Assembly (NCBI GenBank): GCA_022833215.1
Contig: JAIPUZ010000022.1
Location: forward strand, 1-51,134
Source: Mesorhizobium sp.
GTDB lineage: Bacteria; Pseudomonadota; Alphaproteobacteria; Rhizobiales; Rhizobiaceae
Length of the DNA stretch: 51,134 bases
Direction: 5' to 3'
Shown piece by piece: positions 42,436 to 51,034 of the stretch (position 1 is its first letter; every line of letters starts with the position of its first letter). The notes under the pieces are model-generated. The model did not search any database. It was not told the origin of the DNA and was given only the letters and a program-made list of their open reading frames with translations. The translations under genes and the position numbers were made by a program.

Positions 42436-43302
42436 TCAGCCTGTTGTCGTCGCGACGACGAACCAGTCCGGTCGTTCGCGCCCGATGGTTGCGGCCGCCG
42501 TTTTCGCGGCATGCTCGCTCTCATAGAGGCCGAAGCAGGTCGCGCCCGAGCCCGACATGCGCGTGAAAGCAGCGCCGCTTGCCCCAAGCGCCGAAAGGCT
42601 CTCGGCGATGACGGGCGCTATCGCCAGCGCAGGGGCTTCCAGATCGTTGCGGCTGGCGGCCAGCCAGCCGAGCAGGGACGCAAGATCGGCCTTGTCCGGC
42701 AGGGATTGCAGCGGTGGGTTCTCCCGGCTGGAAAGCGCGGAAAACACCAGCGGCGTCGACACTTCCACACCCGGGTTGACCAGCACGACCGCAAGCTTCG
42801 GCAGGCCGGATACCGGCTCGATGCGCTCGCCGGCGCCACGCGCCAGCAAGGGCCGGGCGGCAAGGCACATCGGCACATCCGCGCCGAGCCCGGGCGCTAC
42901 GGCGGCAAGGGCCCGGCTGTCCGTCAACCGCCAGTGGCGTGCCAGCGCCCGCAGCACCGCCGCCGCGTCGCTCGATCCTCCGCCGATGCCCGAGGCGACC
43001 GGCAGGTTCTTTTCAAGCCGGATGGAGACAGGCGCCATATCGGCTCCGCCGCAGATGCGCCGCAGCGCCTCGCGGGCACGCACGACCAGATTGCCATCGT
43101 CGGTCGGCAGTCCGTCGGCATAGGGGCCATGGATGGAGAAGTGGTCGCGCAGCCCGCCTTCGACGGTCAGACGGTCGCCATATTGAGTGAAGACTGCAAG
43201 CGTCTCCAGCTCATGATAGCCATCAGCCCGGCGGCCGACGACATGCAGGGCGAGATTGATCTTGGCCGGCGCGGCCTCGGAAAGCGCGGCGATTGCGTCC
43301 AC
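42436..43302 (-). CDS. ispE: 4-diphosphocytidyl-2-C-methyl-D-erythritol kinase
   Basis: IspE phosphorylates CDP-methylerythritol in the MEP route to isoprenoids. The 288-residue GHMP kinase has the N-terminal A-P-A-K-I-N-L-A-L-H-V with its conserved Lys-Ile-Asn, the motif D-G-Y-H-E-L-E-T, the ATP loop V-A-S-G-I-G-G-G-S-S-D-A-A near 102-114, and M-S-G-S-G-A-T-C-F-G near the C-terminus. It lies between a small membrane protein gene and moaB. Downstream in the window, ispB uses the product of this pathway, but the genes are not linked in one operon. Confidence 0.95.
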   Translation of the reverse strand: MDAIAALSEAAPAKINLALHVVGRRADGYHELETLAVFTQYGDRLTVEGGLRDHFSIHGPYADGLPTDDGNLVVRAREALRRICGGADMAPVSIRLEKNLPVASGIGGGSSDAAAVLRALARHWRLTDSRALAAVAPGLGADVPMCLAARPLLARGAGERIEPVSGLPKLAVVLVNPGVEVSTPLVFSALSSRENPPLQSLPDKADLASLLGWLAASRNDLEAPALAIAPVIAESLSALGASGAAFTRMSGSGATCFGLYESEHAAKTAAATIGRERPDWFVVATTTG

Positions 43303-43311
43303 GGAAGGCGA

Positions 43312-43497
43312 TCAGTCCCTTGCGACGCGGTATTCGCCGGTTTTCGGGTCCTTGACGAGGGTGCCGTTCGCGCCCGTTGCCTGCTGTTTCTCGGCACGGC
43401 GGATCTTGGCCGTCACGCGTTCGGCCTCCCGCACGAAGGCGCGATAGCCCATATAGGCGACAATACCCACGGCAACGAAGAAGATGATCTGCGGCAT
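43312..43497 (-). CDS. Small membrane protein, unknown function
   Basis: This 61-residue protein has one membrane helix at about residues 4-20, a basic amphipathic stretch (R-E-A-E-R-V-T-A-K-I-R-R-A-E), and a C-terminal K-D-P-K-T-G-E-Y-R-V. Proteins with this build are conserved in Rhizobiales, but I know no function. Codon use is like that of its neighbours. The stop lies nine bases before the ispE start, so it may be cotranscribed with ispE and moaB. Confidence 0.7.
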   Translation of the reverse strand: MPQIIFFVAVGIVAYMGYRAFVREAERVTAKIRRAEKQQATGANGTLVKDPKTGEYRVARD

Positions 43498-43572
43498 CTC
43501 AACTCTCCTGCGGCGCTATGCTGAAGGACATATGGCCGATCACGGACAATGGTAGCGCGTGCGTGCGGTTTT

Positions 43573-44463
43573 TCAAAGGCCGAAGCGCGACCAGAGGGCG
43601 CGCTCCTGCGCCGCATCCAGCATGCCTTCGACCGTGGCAGCCGCCATTTCGGGCGCAGCCCCGCCGCGCGATCCGAACGGCCCGATCCGCGAGAGCAGGC
43701 CGCGCTGGGCGCTGATCAGCCTCAGGCGGGTCTTCACGCCATAGCGTTGCTTCAGCACCGAGCGCATGTCGCCCAGCGAATCGACGAGGCCGAGTTCCAG
43801 CCCCTTCTTTCCGGTCCAGAACAGACCGGTGAACAGGTCGGGATCGTCCGCGAGCCGCACGCCGCGCCGTTCCCTGACCAGATCGATGAACGTGTCGTGG
43901 ATCTCGAGTTGCAGGCTCTTCAGCCGCTCGACGTCCTCTTTTCTCTCCGGTCTGAAGGGGTCGAGCACCGCCTTGTTCTTGCCGGCGGTGTGGACACGGC
44001 GCTCGACGCCGATCTTCTTCAGCAGCTCCGGAAAGCCGAACGAGGCCGAAACCACGCCGATGGAGCCGACGATGGAGGAGGGGTCGGCGATGATCTCGTC
44101 TCCAGCCACCGCGATCATGTAGCCGCCCGAAGCCGCCACATCCTCCACAAACACCAGAACCTTGCGGTTCTTCTCGGCGGCGAGATCGCGGATGCGCTTG
44201 TAGATCAGCCGCGACTGCACCGGCGAGCCGCCGGGCGAATTGATGGAGATGGCGATGGCGGGCGCATCGAGCGCGAAGGCTTTTTCGATCAGCCCGGCAG
44301 TCGTGGCGAGCGAGAGGGCGGGACGCAGTTGCGATCCGCCCGCCATGATGCTGCCATGCAGGCGGATGACCGGGATGGTGACGGCATTGGAGCGCCACGC
44401 TTTCGGCAGGAGGCGGTTGAACAGTTTCTTCAAGGCAGGTGTCTCCGGCAATGGGCGAGGCAT
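43573..44463 (-). CDS. S49 family serine peptidase (SppA/SohB-like)
   Basis: The 296-residue protein belongs to signal peptide peptidase-like enzymes that break down cleaved leader peptides in or at the membrane. The nucleophile is Ser112 in V-A-A-S-G-G-Y, preceded by the S-I-N-S-P-G-G-S-P substrate strand. The general base is probably Lys164 in A-G-K-N-K-A, as in SppA-type Ser-Lys dyads. The N-terminus is amphipathic and basic rather than a clear membrane helix. One core domain is present, as in the short bacterial SppA type. It lies upstream of the small membrane protein gene, 75 bases apart. Confidence 0.9.
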   Translation of the reverse strand: MPRPLPETPALKKLFNRLLPKAWRSNAVTIPVIRLHGSIMAGGSQLRPALSLATTAGLIEKAFALDAPAIAISINSPGGSPVQSRLIYKRIRDLAAEKNRKVLVFVEDVAASGGYMIAVAGDEIIADPSSIVGSIGVVSASFGFPELLKKIGVERRVHTAGKNKAVLDPFRPERKEDVERLKSLQLEIHDTFIDLVRERRGVRLADDPDLFTGLFWTGKKGLELGLVDSLGDMRSVLKQRYGVKTRLRLISAQRGLLSRIGPFGSRGGAAPEMAAATVEGMLDAAQERALWSRFGL

Positions 44464-44493
44464 GTAGGCATTCGGGCAGCCCCGGCAAAGGCG

Positions 44494-45288
44494 TCAGTCG
44501 CCGAAAAGTGAGGCGAGCCCGTTGTTTATGCGGTCGGTGTGGGCGCTGAAACAGTCGCTGCCGCTCTCGTGCAGGATCAGCGGCGGGCGGATGGCGAGCT
44601 TTCCACGCGCGCCCCGCACGGCGCGCACGACGATGCGGATTGCCGCTGCGTCCGGGCGCGGATGAATGGCCATGAGCTCGGCATTGCCGAAACGGCCGCC
44701 CATCGCATCGAGGATGGCACCCAGGGATTCCGGTCGCGCGATGACGCAAACGCCGCCGCGCGGCCGGGTGACGGCCGCGGCGCTGCGAAGCCAGCTTTCG
44801 AACAGACCGCCTTCCATCACATGAGCCAGACGCTTCAGTTCGTCCGGCGTTGCCCGGTCGGCTTGTGCGTTGAAGGGCGGGTTCATGATCACATGGTCGA
44901 AGCTGTTGTCGGCAAGTCCTGCCGCCTGCCGCGCCTTGCCGATAAGCCCCACGTCCGCCTGCAACACTTCGGCGCGTCCGGCGATCCGCGCATTGTCGGG
45001 GTGGGCGAGGGTGGCTTGCGCGAAAGCGGCCATTTCGGGCGAGCGCTCCACCAGCACCGCCCTGGCGCCGGAGCAGCGTGACAGCACGGCAAGGCCGGCA
45101 GCGCCTGCGCCGGCGCCGAAATCGGCCAGCCGCCCGGTGAAGGCGGAAGGCACGGAGGCTGCCAGCATCATGGCATCCATGCCGGCACGATGCCCCCCTC
45201 TCGCCGGCTGGACCACGAAGAAGCGGCCGCGATGGAAGGCATCGACGGTATGCTGGCCCGCGACGACGGCAGCAGTCCGGGCCGTCAT
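44494..45288 (-). CDS. TrmN6-like tRNA (adenine-N6) methyltransferase
   Basis: This 264-residue class I methyltransferase has the AdoMet loop F-G-A-G-A-G-A-A-G-L near residue 58 and the catalytic N-P-P-F in D-H-V-I-M-N-P-P-F-N-A, shared by enzymes that methylate exocyclic amines. The length and the motif R-G-R-F-F-V-V-Q-P near the start fit the YfiC/TrmN6 group, which makes m6A37 in tRNA-Val. A related target cannot be excluded. Its ATG overlaps the stop of the DUF2007 gene as ATGA, so the two are translated together. Confidence 0.83.
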   Translation of the reverse strand: MTARTAAVVAGQHTVDAFHRGRFFVVQPARGGHRAGMDAMMLAASVPSAFTGRLADFGAGAGAAGLAVLSRCSGARAVLVERSPEMAAFAQATLAHPDNARIAGRAEVLQADVGLIGKARQAAGLADNSFDHVIMNPPFNAQADRATPDELKRLAHVMEGGLFESWLRSAAAVTRPRGGVCVIARPESLGAILDAMGGRFGNAELMAIHPRPDAAAIRIVVRAVRGARGKLAIRPPLILHESGSDCFSAHTDRINNGLASLFGD

Positions 45289-45509
45289 TGCTCGCTGATC
45301 TCGTTGGCGATGCCGGCATCCACCAGAATTTTCCGGGCCGCTTCGACCTGATCCGCATCGACGAGGATGCGGCGCGGCAATATGCCGAGCGAGCCGTCCA
45401 TGACGCTCATGTTCTGGTCGGCCACCAGACAGGCGATGCCGGCGTCGCGCATCAGCGCTTCCACGAAGGAGATGATGACGGCATCGTTTGTGCGCACAAG
45501 CTCGATCAT
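45285..45509 (-). CDS. DUF2007 domain protein
   Basis: The 74-residue protein is a single DUF2007 domain: M-I-E-L-V-R-T-N-D, then a helix with E-A-L-M-R-D-A-G-I, and the strand G-I-L-P-R-R-I-L-V near the middle. It has a ferredoxin-like shape related to PII-type signal transducers, but no known function. I chose the ATG at 45509, which matches the usual N-terminus; another lies three codons upstream. Its stop overlaps the start of the methyltransferase gene by four bases, which suggests linked roles. Confidence 0.82.
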   Translation of the reverse strand: MIELVRTNDAVIISFVEALMRDAGIACLVADQNMSVMDGSLGILPRRILVDADQVEAARKILVDAGIANEISEQ

Positions 45510-45552
45510 GACCGGCATTTTGCAGGTAATGGCGGGCGTGTAAACGCGCCGC

Positions 45553-47232
45553 TCACTGCCCCTCCATCAAAGTGGCGAAATGCGCCTTCAGCCGGTCGAT
45601 CTCCGCCTGCGACCTGCCCTGCACGCCGGTCACCTCGATCCAGGCGTCGATATAATGCTGCGGCGCATAGACATGGCCGTGGCCCATGGGTGTCGTGGTG
45701 GCGGTCATCATGTCGACCAGCAACTGCAGGAAGCTGACGATCGGATACCAGCGCATCTGCGGGGAAACGTCCGGGCCGCGCGGCTCATGCATCCATTCCG
45801 GGGCGCGATAGACCGAGAGCGGATCGAAGAACACCACCGCATCGCTCGCATATTGCAGGTAGACCACGCGCATCGGCCCCCATTGCGCGCCGGGAATCTC
45901 GAGCGCGTTCTCCTGACCGGTGAAGCGGATGTAGGAGCCGTCGCGGAAGCGCGGCATCCACACCGGGGAGCCGGGGTTGCGGCGCGCCGTGATCGAGCGC
46001 CACAACTGGCTCGAATAGGGCGGACCGGCCCACAGGGCGCCCTGATAGGGGTCGCCCAGAACCTCGAACAGCTCGCTGGAGCGTTGCGAATTCATGGCGC
46101 CGAGGCTGAGGCCGTAAAGATAGAGATCCGGCCTGCTGTCCCTGGGCAGCCCGGTCCAGTAGCTGTAGATTTCCGTGAACATCGCCCGCGAGACCTCGCC
46201 GCCATATTCGGGCTCGATCAGAAGCGACAGCCAGCTGGCAAGGTAGGAATACTGGACCGCGACGGTGGCGACGTCACCGCCGTGCAGATATTCCAGCGTG
46301 TCGATGGCCGGAGGGTCGATCCAGCCGGTGCCGGTGGGGGTGATGAGGACCAGAACCGAACGGTCGAACGCGCCGACGCGCTTCAGTTCATCGAGCGCCA
46401 GCCGCGCCCGCTGTTCCGGCGTTTCGGCCGAGCGCAGGCCGACATAGACGCGCAGCGGCTCCATGGCTTCGCGGCCGAGGAAGGCCGAAATATCTTCCTT
46501 CGACGGAGCCGTGGCCACGAACTGCCGTCCGCGCCGGCCGATTCCGTCCCAGTCGAGCAGCGATGCGGCGCTGCCGGTCTTCTTCGGATCGTCCGGCTGT
46601 GGCGTATCGGGCTCGATCAGCTCGTCCGCAGCCCGGAACGAACTGTCCGCCACGTAGATTGCGTAGCGCAGGAGCACGCCGTTGAGCAGGCTGAAGAAGA
46701 TGACCGCTGCGGCAGCAACGCCGATCGCCATTGCGATGCGGCGTGGCAGAAAGCCACGCAGGCGGCGGTCGATGAAGTCGAGCGTGAGGCGAAACAGCCG
46801 GCTGATGCCCAGCAGGAGGGTGAAGGTGAGAATCGCGATCAGCCCGACGCGGAACGGGTAGACGCTGTCCACGGGTTCCATCTCGACCAGCGTGCGGATC
46901 GAGTTCTGCCATTCTGAAGCCCGCCACAGAAAGACGATCGCGATTGTCGTGCACACCGCTGCGGCGGCCCGTTTCACCCACCGCGAAGCCGGCGCCTTCA
47001 GGGCGGGCAATTCGAGATAGCTCCACAGCCAAACGCCAAGCACGCCCACGAGGTAGCCGGCGCCGAAGGCGAGGCCCGCCAGCGCGCCCTGAAGCAGCCA
47101 GGTGCGCGGGATAAGCGAGGGCGTGAAGGATGCGGCAAAGAACAGGGTGCCGGTCACCAGGCCGATGGTCGACAGGGATTTCGCGAGACGCGAAAACAGA
47201 CCGCCGGGGCGGGACGTGATGGAGAGGGACAT
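45553..47232 (-). CDS. Multi-spanning membrane alpha/beta hydrolase (DUF2319 type)
   Basis: The 559-residue protein has about five membrane helices in its first 215 residues, with S-F-T-P-S-L-I-P-R-T near residue 35, a hallmark of the N-terminal domain of this family. The C-terminal alpha/beta hydrolase domain has the nucleophile elbow Y-G-L-S-L-G-A. Further conserved pieces are P-T-G-T-G-W-I-D-P near the core start and W-A-G-P-P after the elbow. The substrate is unknown; a lipid or ester at the membrane is likely from the topology. The ATG at 47232 is chosen because it precedes the first helix. It is divergent from ispB. Confidence 0.85.
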   Translation of the reverse strand: MSLSITSRPGGLFSRLAKSLSTIGLVTGTLFFAASFTPSLIPRTWLLQGALAGLAFGAGYLVGVLGVWLWSYLELPALKAPASRWVKRAAAAVCTTIAIVFLWRASEWQNSIRTLVEMEPVDSVYPFRVGLIAILTFTLLLGISRLFRLTLDFIDRRLRGFLPRRIAMAIGVAAAAVIFFSLLNGVLLRYAIYVADSSFRAADELIEPDTPQPDDPKKTGSAASLLDWDGIGRRGRQFVATAPSKEDISAFLGREAMEPLRVYVGLRSAETPEQRARLALDELKRVGAFDRSVLVLITPTGTGWIDPPAIDTLEYLHGGDVATVAVQYSYLASWLSLLIEPEYGGEVSRAMFTEIYSYWTGLPRDSRPDLYLYGLSLGAMNSQRSSELFEVLGDPYQGALWAGPPYSSQLWRSITARRNPGSPVWMPRFRDGSYIRFTGQENALEIPGAQWGPMRVVYLQYASDAVVFFDPLSVYRAPEWMHEPRGPDVSPQMRWYPIVSFLQLLVDMMTATTTPMGHGHVYAPQHYIDAWIEVTGVQGRSQAEIDRLKAHFATLMEGQ

Positions 47233-47425
47233 TGCTTCACCGTCGCCGTTTGATCTTGCCAAGCTATAGGCGGCGCAAGGCCGGTTTTTCCAGACCATTC
47301 CTGTTTGCCGGGGTAAAAAAAGCAGCTTGTGCCGCGCCAATTCGCCTCTTGCCGTGGGATGACCATCTCCCTAGAGTCCGTTATATGCTGCCGCGTCTGT
47401 GGGTCTGTCGGTCAGGAGTCGATTG

Positions 47426-48442
47426 TTGGGTATCGTTGTCAATCTCGAGGGCGGCAAGCGCGATGGCGCTTCCATCAAGGAGCTGGTCGATCTGACGGCT
47501 GCGGACATGGGGCGTGTCAACGAGCTGATCCTGTCGAAGGCCGGTTCGGACGTCCAGATGATCCCCGAGGTTGCCAATCACCTGATTTCCTCGGGCGGCA
47601 AGCGCCTTCGGCCGATGCTGACGCTGGCTGCGGCGCAGATGTTCGGCTACGAGGGCGAGGGGCATGTCAGGCTCGCCACCGCCGTCGAATTCATGCACAC
47701 CGCAACGCTGCTGCACGACGATGTCGTCGACGAGAGCGGCATGCGTCGCGGTAAGAAGACGGCGCGCATGATCTGGGGCAACCAGGCAAGCGTTCTGGTC
47801 GGCGATTTCCTGCTCGGGCAGGCTTTCCGCATGATGGTCGAAGTCGGCTCTCTGGAGGCGCTGGATATCCTGTCCACCGCCGCCTCCATCATCGCCGAGG
47901 GCGAGGTGATGCAGCTTGCTGCGGCCAAGAACCTCGAAACCACCGAAGACGAGCATTTCGCCGTCATCAAGGCAAAGACCGCGGCGCTGTTCTCGGCTGC
48001 CGCGGAGGTGGGGCCGGTCGTCGCCGGGGCGTCACGCACCGACCGCGCGGCGCTGCGCTCCTACGGCATGAATCTCGGCCTTGCCTTCCAGCTCATCGAC
48101 GATGCGCTGGACTATGGCGGGTCGAGCAGCGACCTCGGCAAGAATGTCGGCGACGACTTCCGCGAAGGCAAGGTCACCCTTCCCGTGATTCTGGCCTATC
48201 GTCGCGGCACGGAGCAGGAGCGCGCTTTCTGGAAGAAGGCGATCGAGGAAAACGACGCTGACGATGCCGCGCTCGAAAAGGGCATCGGCCTGCTGGCCCG
48301 CCATGCGGCCATTTCCGATACGATCGGCCGCGCCCGTCATTTCGGCGAAATCGCACGCGATGCGCTGGCCCCGCTGCCGGCGACGCCGCAGAAATCGGCG
48401 CTGATCGACGTCATCGACTTCTGCATCAGCCGGGTGAACTGA
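47426..48442 (+). CDS. ispB: Polyprenyl (octaprenyl/decaprenyl) diphosphate synthase
   Basis: This trans-prenyltransferase builds the side chain of ubiquinone from isopentenyl diphosphate. Both aspartate-rich motifs are present: L-L-H-D-D-V-V-D and later L-I-D-D-A-L-D-Y, with G-G-K-R-L-R-P near residue 60. The start is most likely the TTG at 47426: an AGGAG box lies seven bases before it and no ATG is available, giving 338 residues beginning with G-I-V-V-N-L. A GTG at 47399 is possible but has no such box. Chain length (C40 or C50) cannot be read from sequence alone; alphaproteobacteria mostly make Q10. It converges on the MerR gene. Confidence 0.92.
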   Translation: MGIVVNLEGGKRDGASIKELVDLTAADMGRVNELILSKAGSDVQMIPEVANHLISSGGKRLRPMLTLAAAQMFGYEGEGHVRLATAVEFMHTATLLHDDVVDESGMRRGKKTARMIWGNQASVLVGDFLLGQAFRMMVEVGSLEALDILSTAASIIAEGEVMQLAAAKNLETTEDEHFAVIKAKTAALFSAAAEVGPVVAGASRTDRAALRSYGMNLGLAFQLIDDALDYGGSSSDLGKNVGDDFREGKVTLPVILAYRRGTEQERAFWKKAIEENDADDAALEKGIGLLARHAAISDTIGRARHFGEIARDALAPLPATPQKSALIDVIDFCISRVN

Positions 48443-48454
48443 GGCGTATTCGCT

Positions 48455-48892
48455 TCAGCGCCCGACGGCGAGTTCTTTCCAGCCCTTGTGCGAATGGGTG
48501 CGGTCGGCCAGCGTTTCGATGACCTGGCAGTCGCAGACGCGCCCTTGCGCGCACCCGTCCACCATCTTCTTCAGCTCCTTGCGCAGCGCCTGAAGGCCGG
48601 CGATTCGCCGATCCACCTCCACGAGGCGCGCCCTGGCGATCTCGTCGGCTTCCGCGCAGGACTGGTCGGGATTGTCCTGCAGGGACAAAAGGGTGCGAAT
48701 CGCTTCCACGTCGAAACCCAGCTCGCGCGCATGGCGGATGAAGGCGAGACGCGACACCGCCGCAGGGCCGTAACGCCGTTGCTGGCCCTCGGTTCGCAGC
48801 GTTTCCGGCATCAGGCCGATCTGCTCGTAATAGCGGATCGTTGGAATCTTCACCTCCGTGCGCCGCGCCAGTTCGCCGATTGAAAAACTCAT
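48455..48892 (-). CDS. MerR-family metal-responsive regulator (CadR/PbrR/ZntR-like)
   Basis: The 145-residue protein has the MerR helix-turn-helix at its N-terminus (I-G-E-L-A-R-R-T, T-I-R-Y-Y-E-Q-I-G-L-M), a long dimer helix and a cysteine-rich C-terminal loop. Cysteines at 79, 114, 120 and 122 match the metal-binding positions of ZntR/CadR/PbrR-type sensors of divalent metals. It lacks the SoxR iron-sulfur cluster pattern. No metal efflux gene is in the window, so its targets must be elsewhere or across the 260-base gap towards the TPR gene, which it faces away from. Confidence 0.85.
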   Translation of the reverse strand: MSFSIGELARRTEVKIPTIRYYEQIGLMPETLRTEGQQRRYGPAAVSRLAFIRHARELGFDVEAIRTLLSLQDNPDQSCAEADEIARARLVEVDRRIAGLQALRKELKKMVDGCAQGRVCDCQVIETLADRTHSHKGWKELAVGR

Positions 48893-49060
48893 CTCGCCTC
48901 AGCCCTTCTGTTGAGGGAAAAGTAAGCACTCGCGCCAACTATGTCACGCCCGCCGGCCGCAGATCGCGGGAGGCTGTTGCATTGCGTGCAGCGTGCGGCG
49001 AACGTAGAACAGTGGTGGGCACCGGTTCGCCGTGCGGGTGCGCGGTGCAATGCGGATTGA

Positions 49061-49104
49061 AGCATGATCCCAAAAAGGCCATGCTTTCCCGCCACAGGAT
49101 CAAT
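49061..49104. repeat. Possible diverged intergenic repeat with overlapping dyads
   Basis: AGCATG (49061-49066) pairs with CATGCT (49080-49085), and TGATCC (49065-49070) with GGATCA (49097-49102). The start, AGCATGATCCC followed by A's, resembles a second repeat family common between genes in rhizobial genomes. It seems shortened and diverged. It lies about 50 bases upstream of the TPR gene. Confidence 0.3.
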
Positions 49105-49154
49105 ATGACGGTTCCGGCAAGGCGACCGGGACATTCTCGGCTGAAAGGATGACG

Positions 49155-50930
49155 ATGCCGCATCAACGCATTCGCTGGCTCGCGGGTCTGACTGTGGCGA
49201 CCGGGCTGGCCCTGTGCGGCCCCGTTGTCGTTGCCAAGGAAGCCGCCAAGCCCATCGAGATCACGTCCTTTTCCGGCGCCTATCTGGCAGCGCGGGTGGC
49301 CGAGGGAGACAACGATCTCGACAGCGCCATCACCTATTACAAGCAGGCGCTGGCATTCGCGCCCGATGACGTGCAGTTGCAGCAGAGCCTGATGCTGACG
49401 CTGATTTCGCAGGGGCGGTTCGACGAATCGCTGCCCTATGCCGACAAGCTGAAGGAAGTGCCCGACATCGAGCGCTTTTCGCGTCTGGCGCTCGCGGTCG
49501 ATACGTTCCGAAAGAAGGACTACCAGAAGGCGGAATACTGGCTGAAGCTGTCGTTGCAGGCCGATCTCGACCGTCTGATCAGCGGCGTCATGACCGGCTG
49601 GGCCCGCCTTGGCGCCGGGCACGGCAAGGATGCCGTTTCCTATGTCGCAAAGCTGAGGGGACCGGAATGGTTCGACCTCTTCAAGTCCTATCACCGCGCA
49701 CTCATCGCCGATGTCGCCGGGCAGAAGGACAAGGCAGCCGAAGCCTACAAATCGACACTCGAGAACATGGCTGCCGGCGGAGCCGCTCCCGAGACATGGC
49801 TGCGCAACGCCGAGGCCTATGCCCGCTTCCTCGCCCGCGAAGGCAAGAAGAACGAGGCGCTGGCCGTCCTCGACAAGTCGGAGGAGTTCGTCACCGGCCG
49901 CACCGAGATCGAAGCCCTGCGTGAAAGCATCGGCAAGGGCGAGGAAATCGCCCCCATGGTCGCCAGCCCTGCCGATGGGGCTTCCGAAATTCTGGTCAAC
50001 CTGGCAACTGCACTGAACCGCGGCGGCGGCGAGCCTTTCGTGCGCCTTTACCTCGAATATGCGCTGGCGCTGAAGCCTGACAGCGATATTGCGCTGGTGC
50101 AGATTGCCGGCGTGGCCGAACAGATGAAGGACAGCGAGCGCGCCATTTCCTACTACAGGCGCATTGCCGACAGTTCGCCCTACAAGCAGGTTGCCGAGTT
50201 GCAGCTTGGCCTCAATCTTGCCGACCTCGGCCGCAACGACGAGGCGATCGAGCATCTCCAGGCGCTGGTCGAGGCCCGGCCGGACGAGATGCGCGGCTAT
50301 CTGGCCCTCGGAGGCGTCTATGGCTCCAAGGAGAACTGGCGCGCATCGGCGGATCTCTATGACCGTGCCGTCGAGCGCCTGAAGGAACCTGAGCCTGCCG
50401 ACTGGAACATCTTCTACCAGCGCGGCATCGCCTATGAGCGGCTCAGGGAGTGGAACGAGGCCGAGCCGAATTTCCGCAAGGCGCTGGAGCTGAACCCCGA
50501 CCAGCCGCAGGTTATGAATTATCTCGGCTATTCCTGGGTCGACAAGAACATGAACCTCGAGGAAGCGCTTGAGATGATCCAGAAGGCGGTCGAGCTGCGA
50601 CCGAGCGACGGCTATATCGTCGACTCGCTCGGCTGGGCCTACTACAAGCTCGGCCGCTTCGAGGATGCCGTGCGCGAACTGGAGCGGGCCGTGTCGCTGC
50701 GCCCCGAGGACCCGGTGCTGAACGACCATCTGGGCGATGCCTACTGGCGGGTCGGCCGCAGGCTGGAAGCCACCTTCCAGTGGAGCTATGCGCGCGATCT
50801 GGAACCCGAACCGGACGTTCTGGCCGAGGTGGAGAAGAAGCTGCAAAAGGGTCTGCCGCCGCTGGCCACCAATACCGCTCAGGATACGGGTGCCTCCCGG
50901 GCGAAGCCTGCTCCTGAAAAGGTCGACTGA
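49155..50930 (+). CDS. Exported tetratricopeptide repeat protein
   Basis: This 591-residue protein has a signal peptide (hydrophobic stretch near 8-27, ending V-V-A-K) and many TPR units across its length. Clear ones are D-S-A-I-T-Y-Y-K-Q-A-L-A-F-A-P, W-N-E-A-E-P-N-F-R-K-A-L-E-L-N-P and F-E-D-A-V-R-E-L-E-R-A-V-S-L. It should be a periplasmic or outer membrane scaffold; similar proteins in Rhizobiales are uncharacterised. The start at 49155 has AAAGG six bases upstream; an ATG two codons earlier directly abuts that box and is less likely. The C-terminus is Ala/Pro/Lys-rich. Confidence 0.88.
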   Translation: MPHQRIRWLAGLTVATGLALCGPVVVAKEAAKPIEITSFSGAYLAARVAEGDNDLDSAITYYKQALAFAPDDVQLQQSLMLTLISQGRFDESLPYADKLKEVPDIERFSRLALAVDTFRKKDYQKAEYWLKLSLQADLDRLISGVMTGWARLGAGHGKDAVSYVAKLRGPEWFDLFKSYHRALIADVAGQKDKAAEAYKSTLENMAAGGAAPETWLRNAEAYARFLAREGKKNEALAVLDKSEEFVTGRTEIEALRESIGKGEEIAPMVASPADGASEILVNLATALNRGGGEPFVRLYLEYALALKPDSDIALVQIAGVAEQMKDSERAISYYRRIADSSPYKQVAELQLGLNLADLGRNDEAIEHLQALVEARPDEMRGYLALGGVYGSKENWRASADLYDRAVERLKEPEPADWNIFYQRGIAYERLREWNEAEPNFRKALELNPDQPQVMNYLGYSWVDKNMNLEEALEMIQKAVELRPSDGYIVDSLGWAYYKLGRFEDAVRELERAVSLRPEDPVLNDHLGDAYWRVGRRLEATFQWSYARDLEPEPDVLAEVEKKLQKGLPPLATNTAQDTGASRAKPAPEKVD

Positions 50931-50960
50931 CGCAGCCGCTTGTGCGGCCGGCGCGACGAT

Positions 50961-51000
50961 GCGCCCCGCTTTTGGAGCGGCGCCCGCCACCCTCTTTTCT
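50961..51000 (+). terminator. Weak candidate terminator of the TPR gene
   Basis: CCGCT (50966-50970) pairs with AGCGG (50976-50980) around TTTGG, and a T-rich stretch follows after about 12 bases. The hairpin is short with mismatches outside the core. Confidence 0.28.
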
Positions 51001-51034
51001 TGACGCTCCGGTACCGGCGCTCTAAGGTCGAGAC

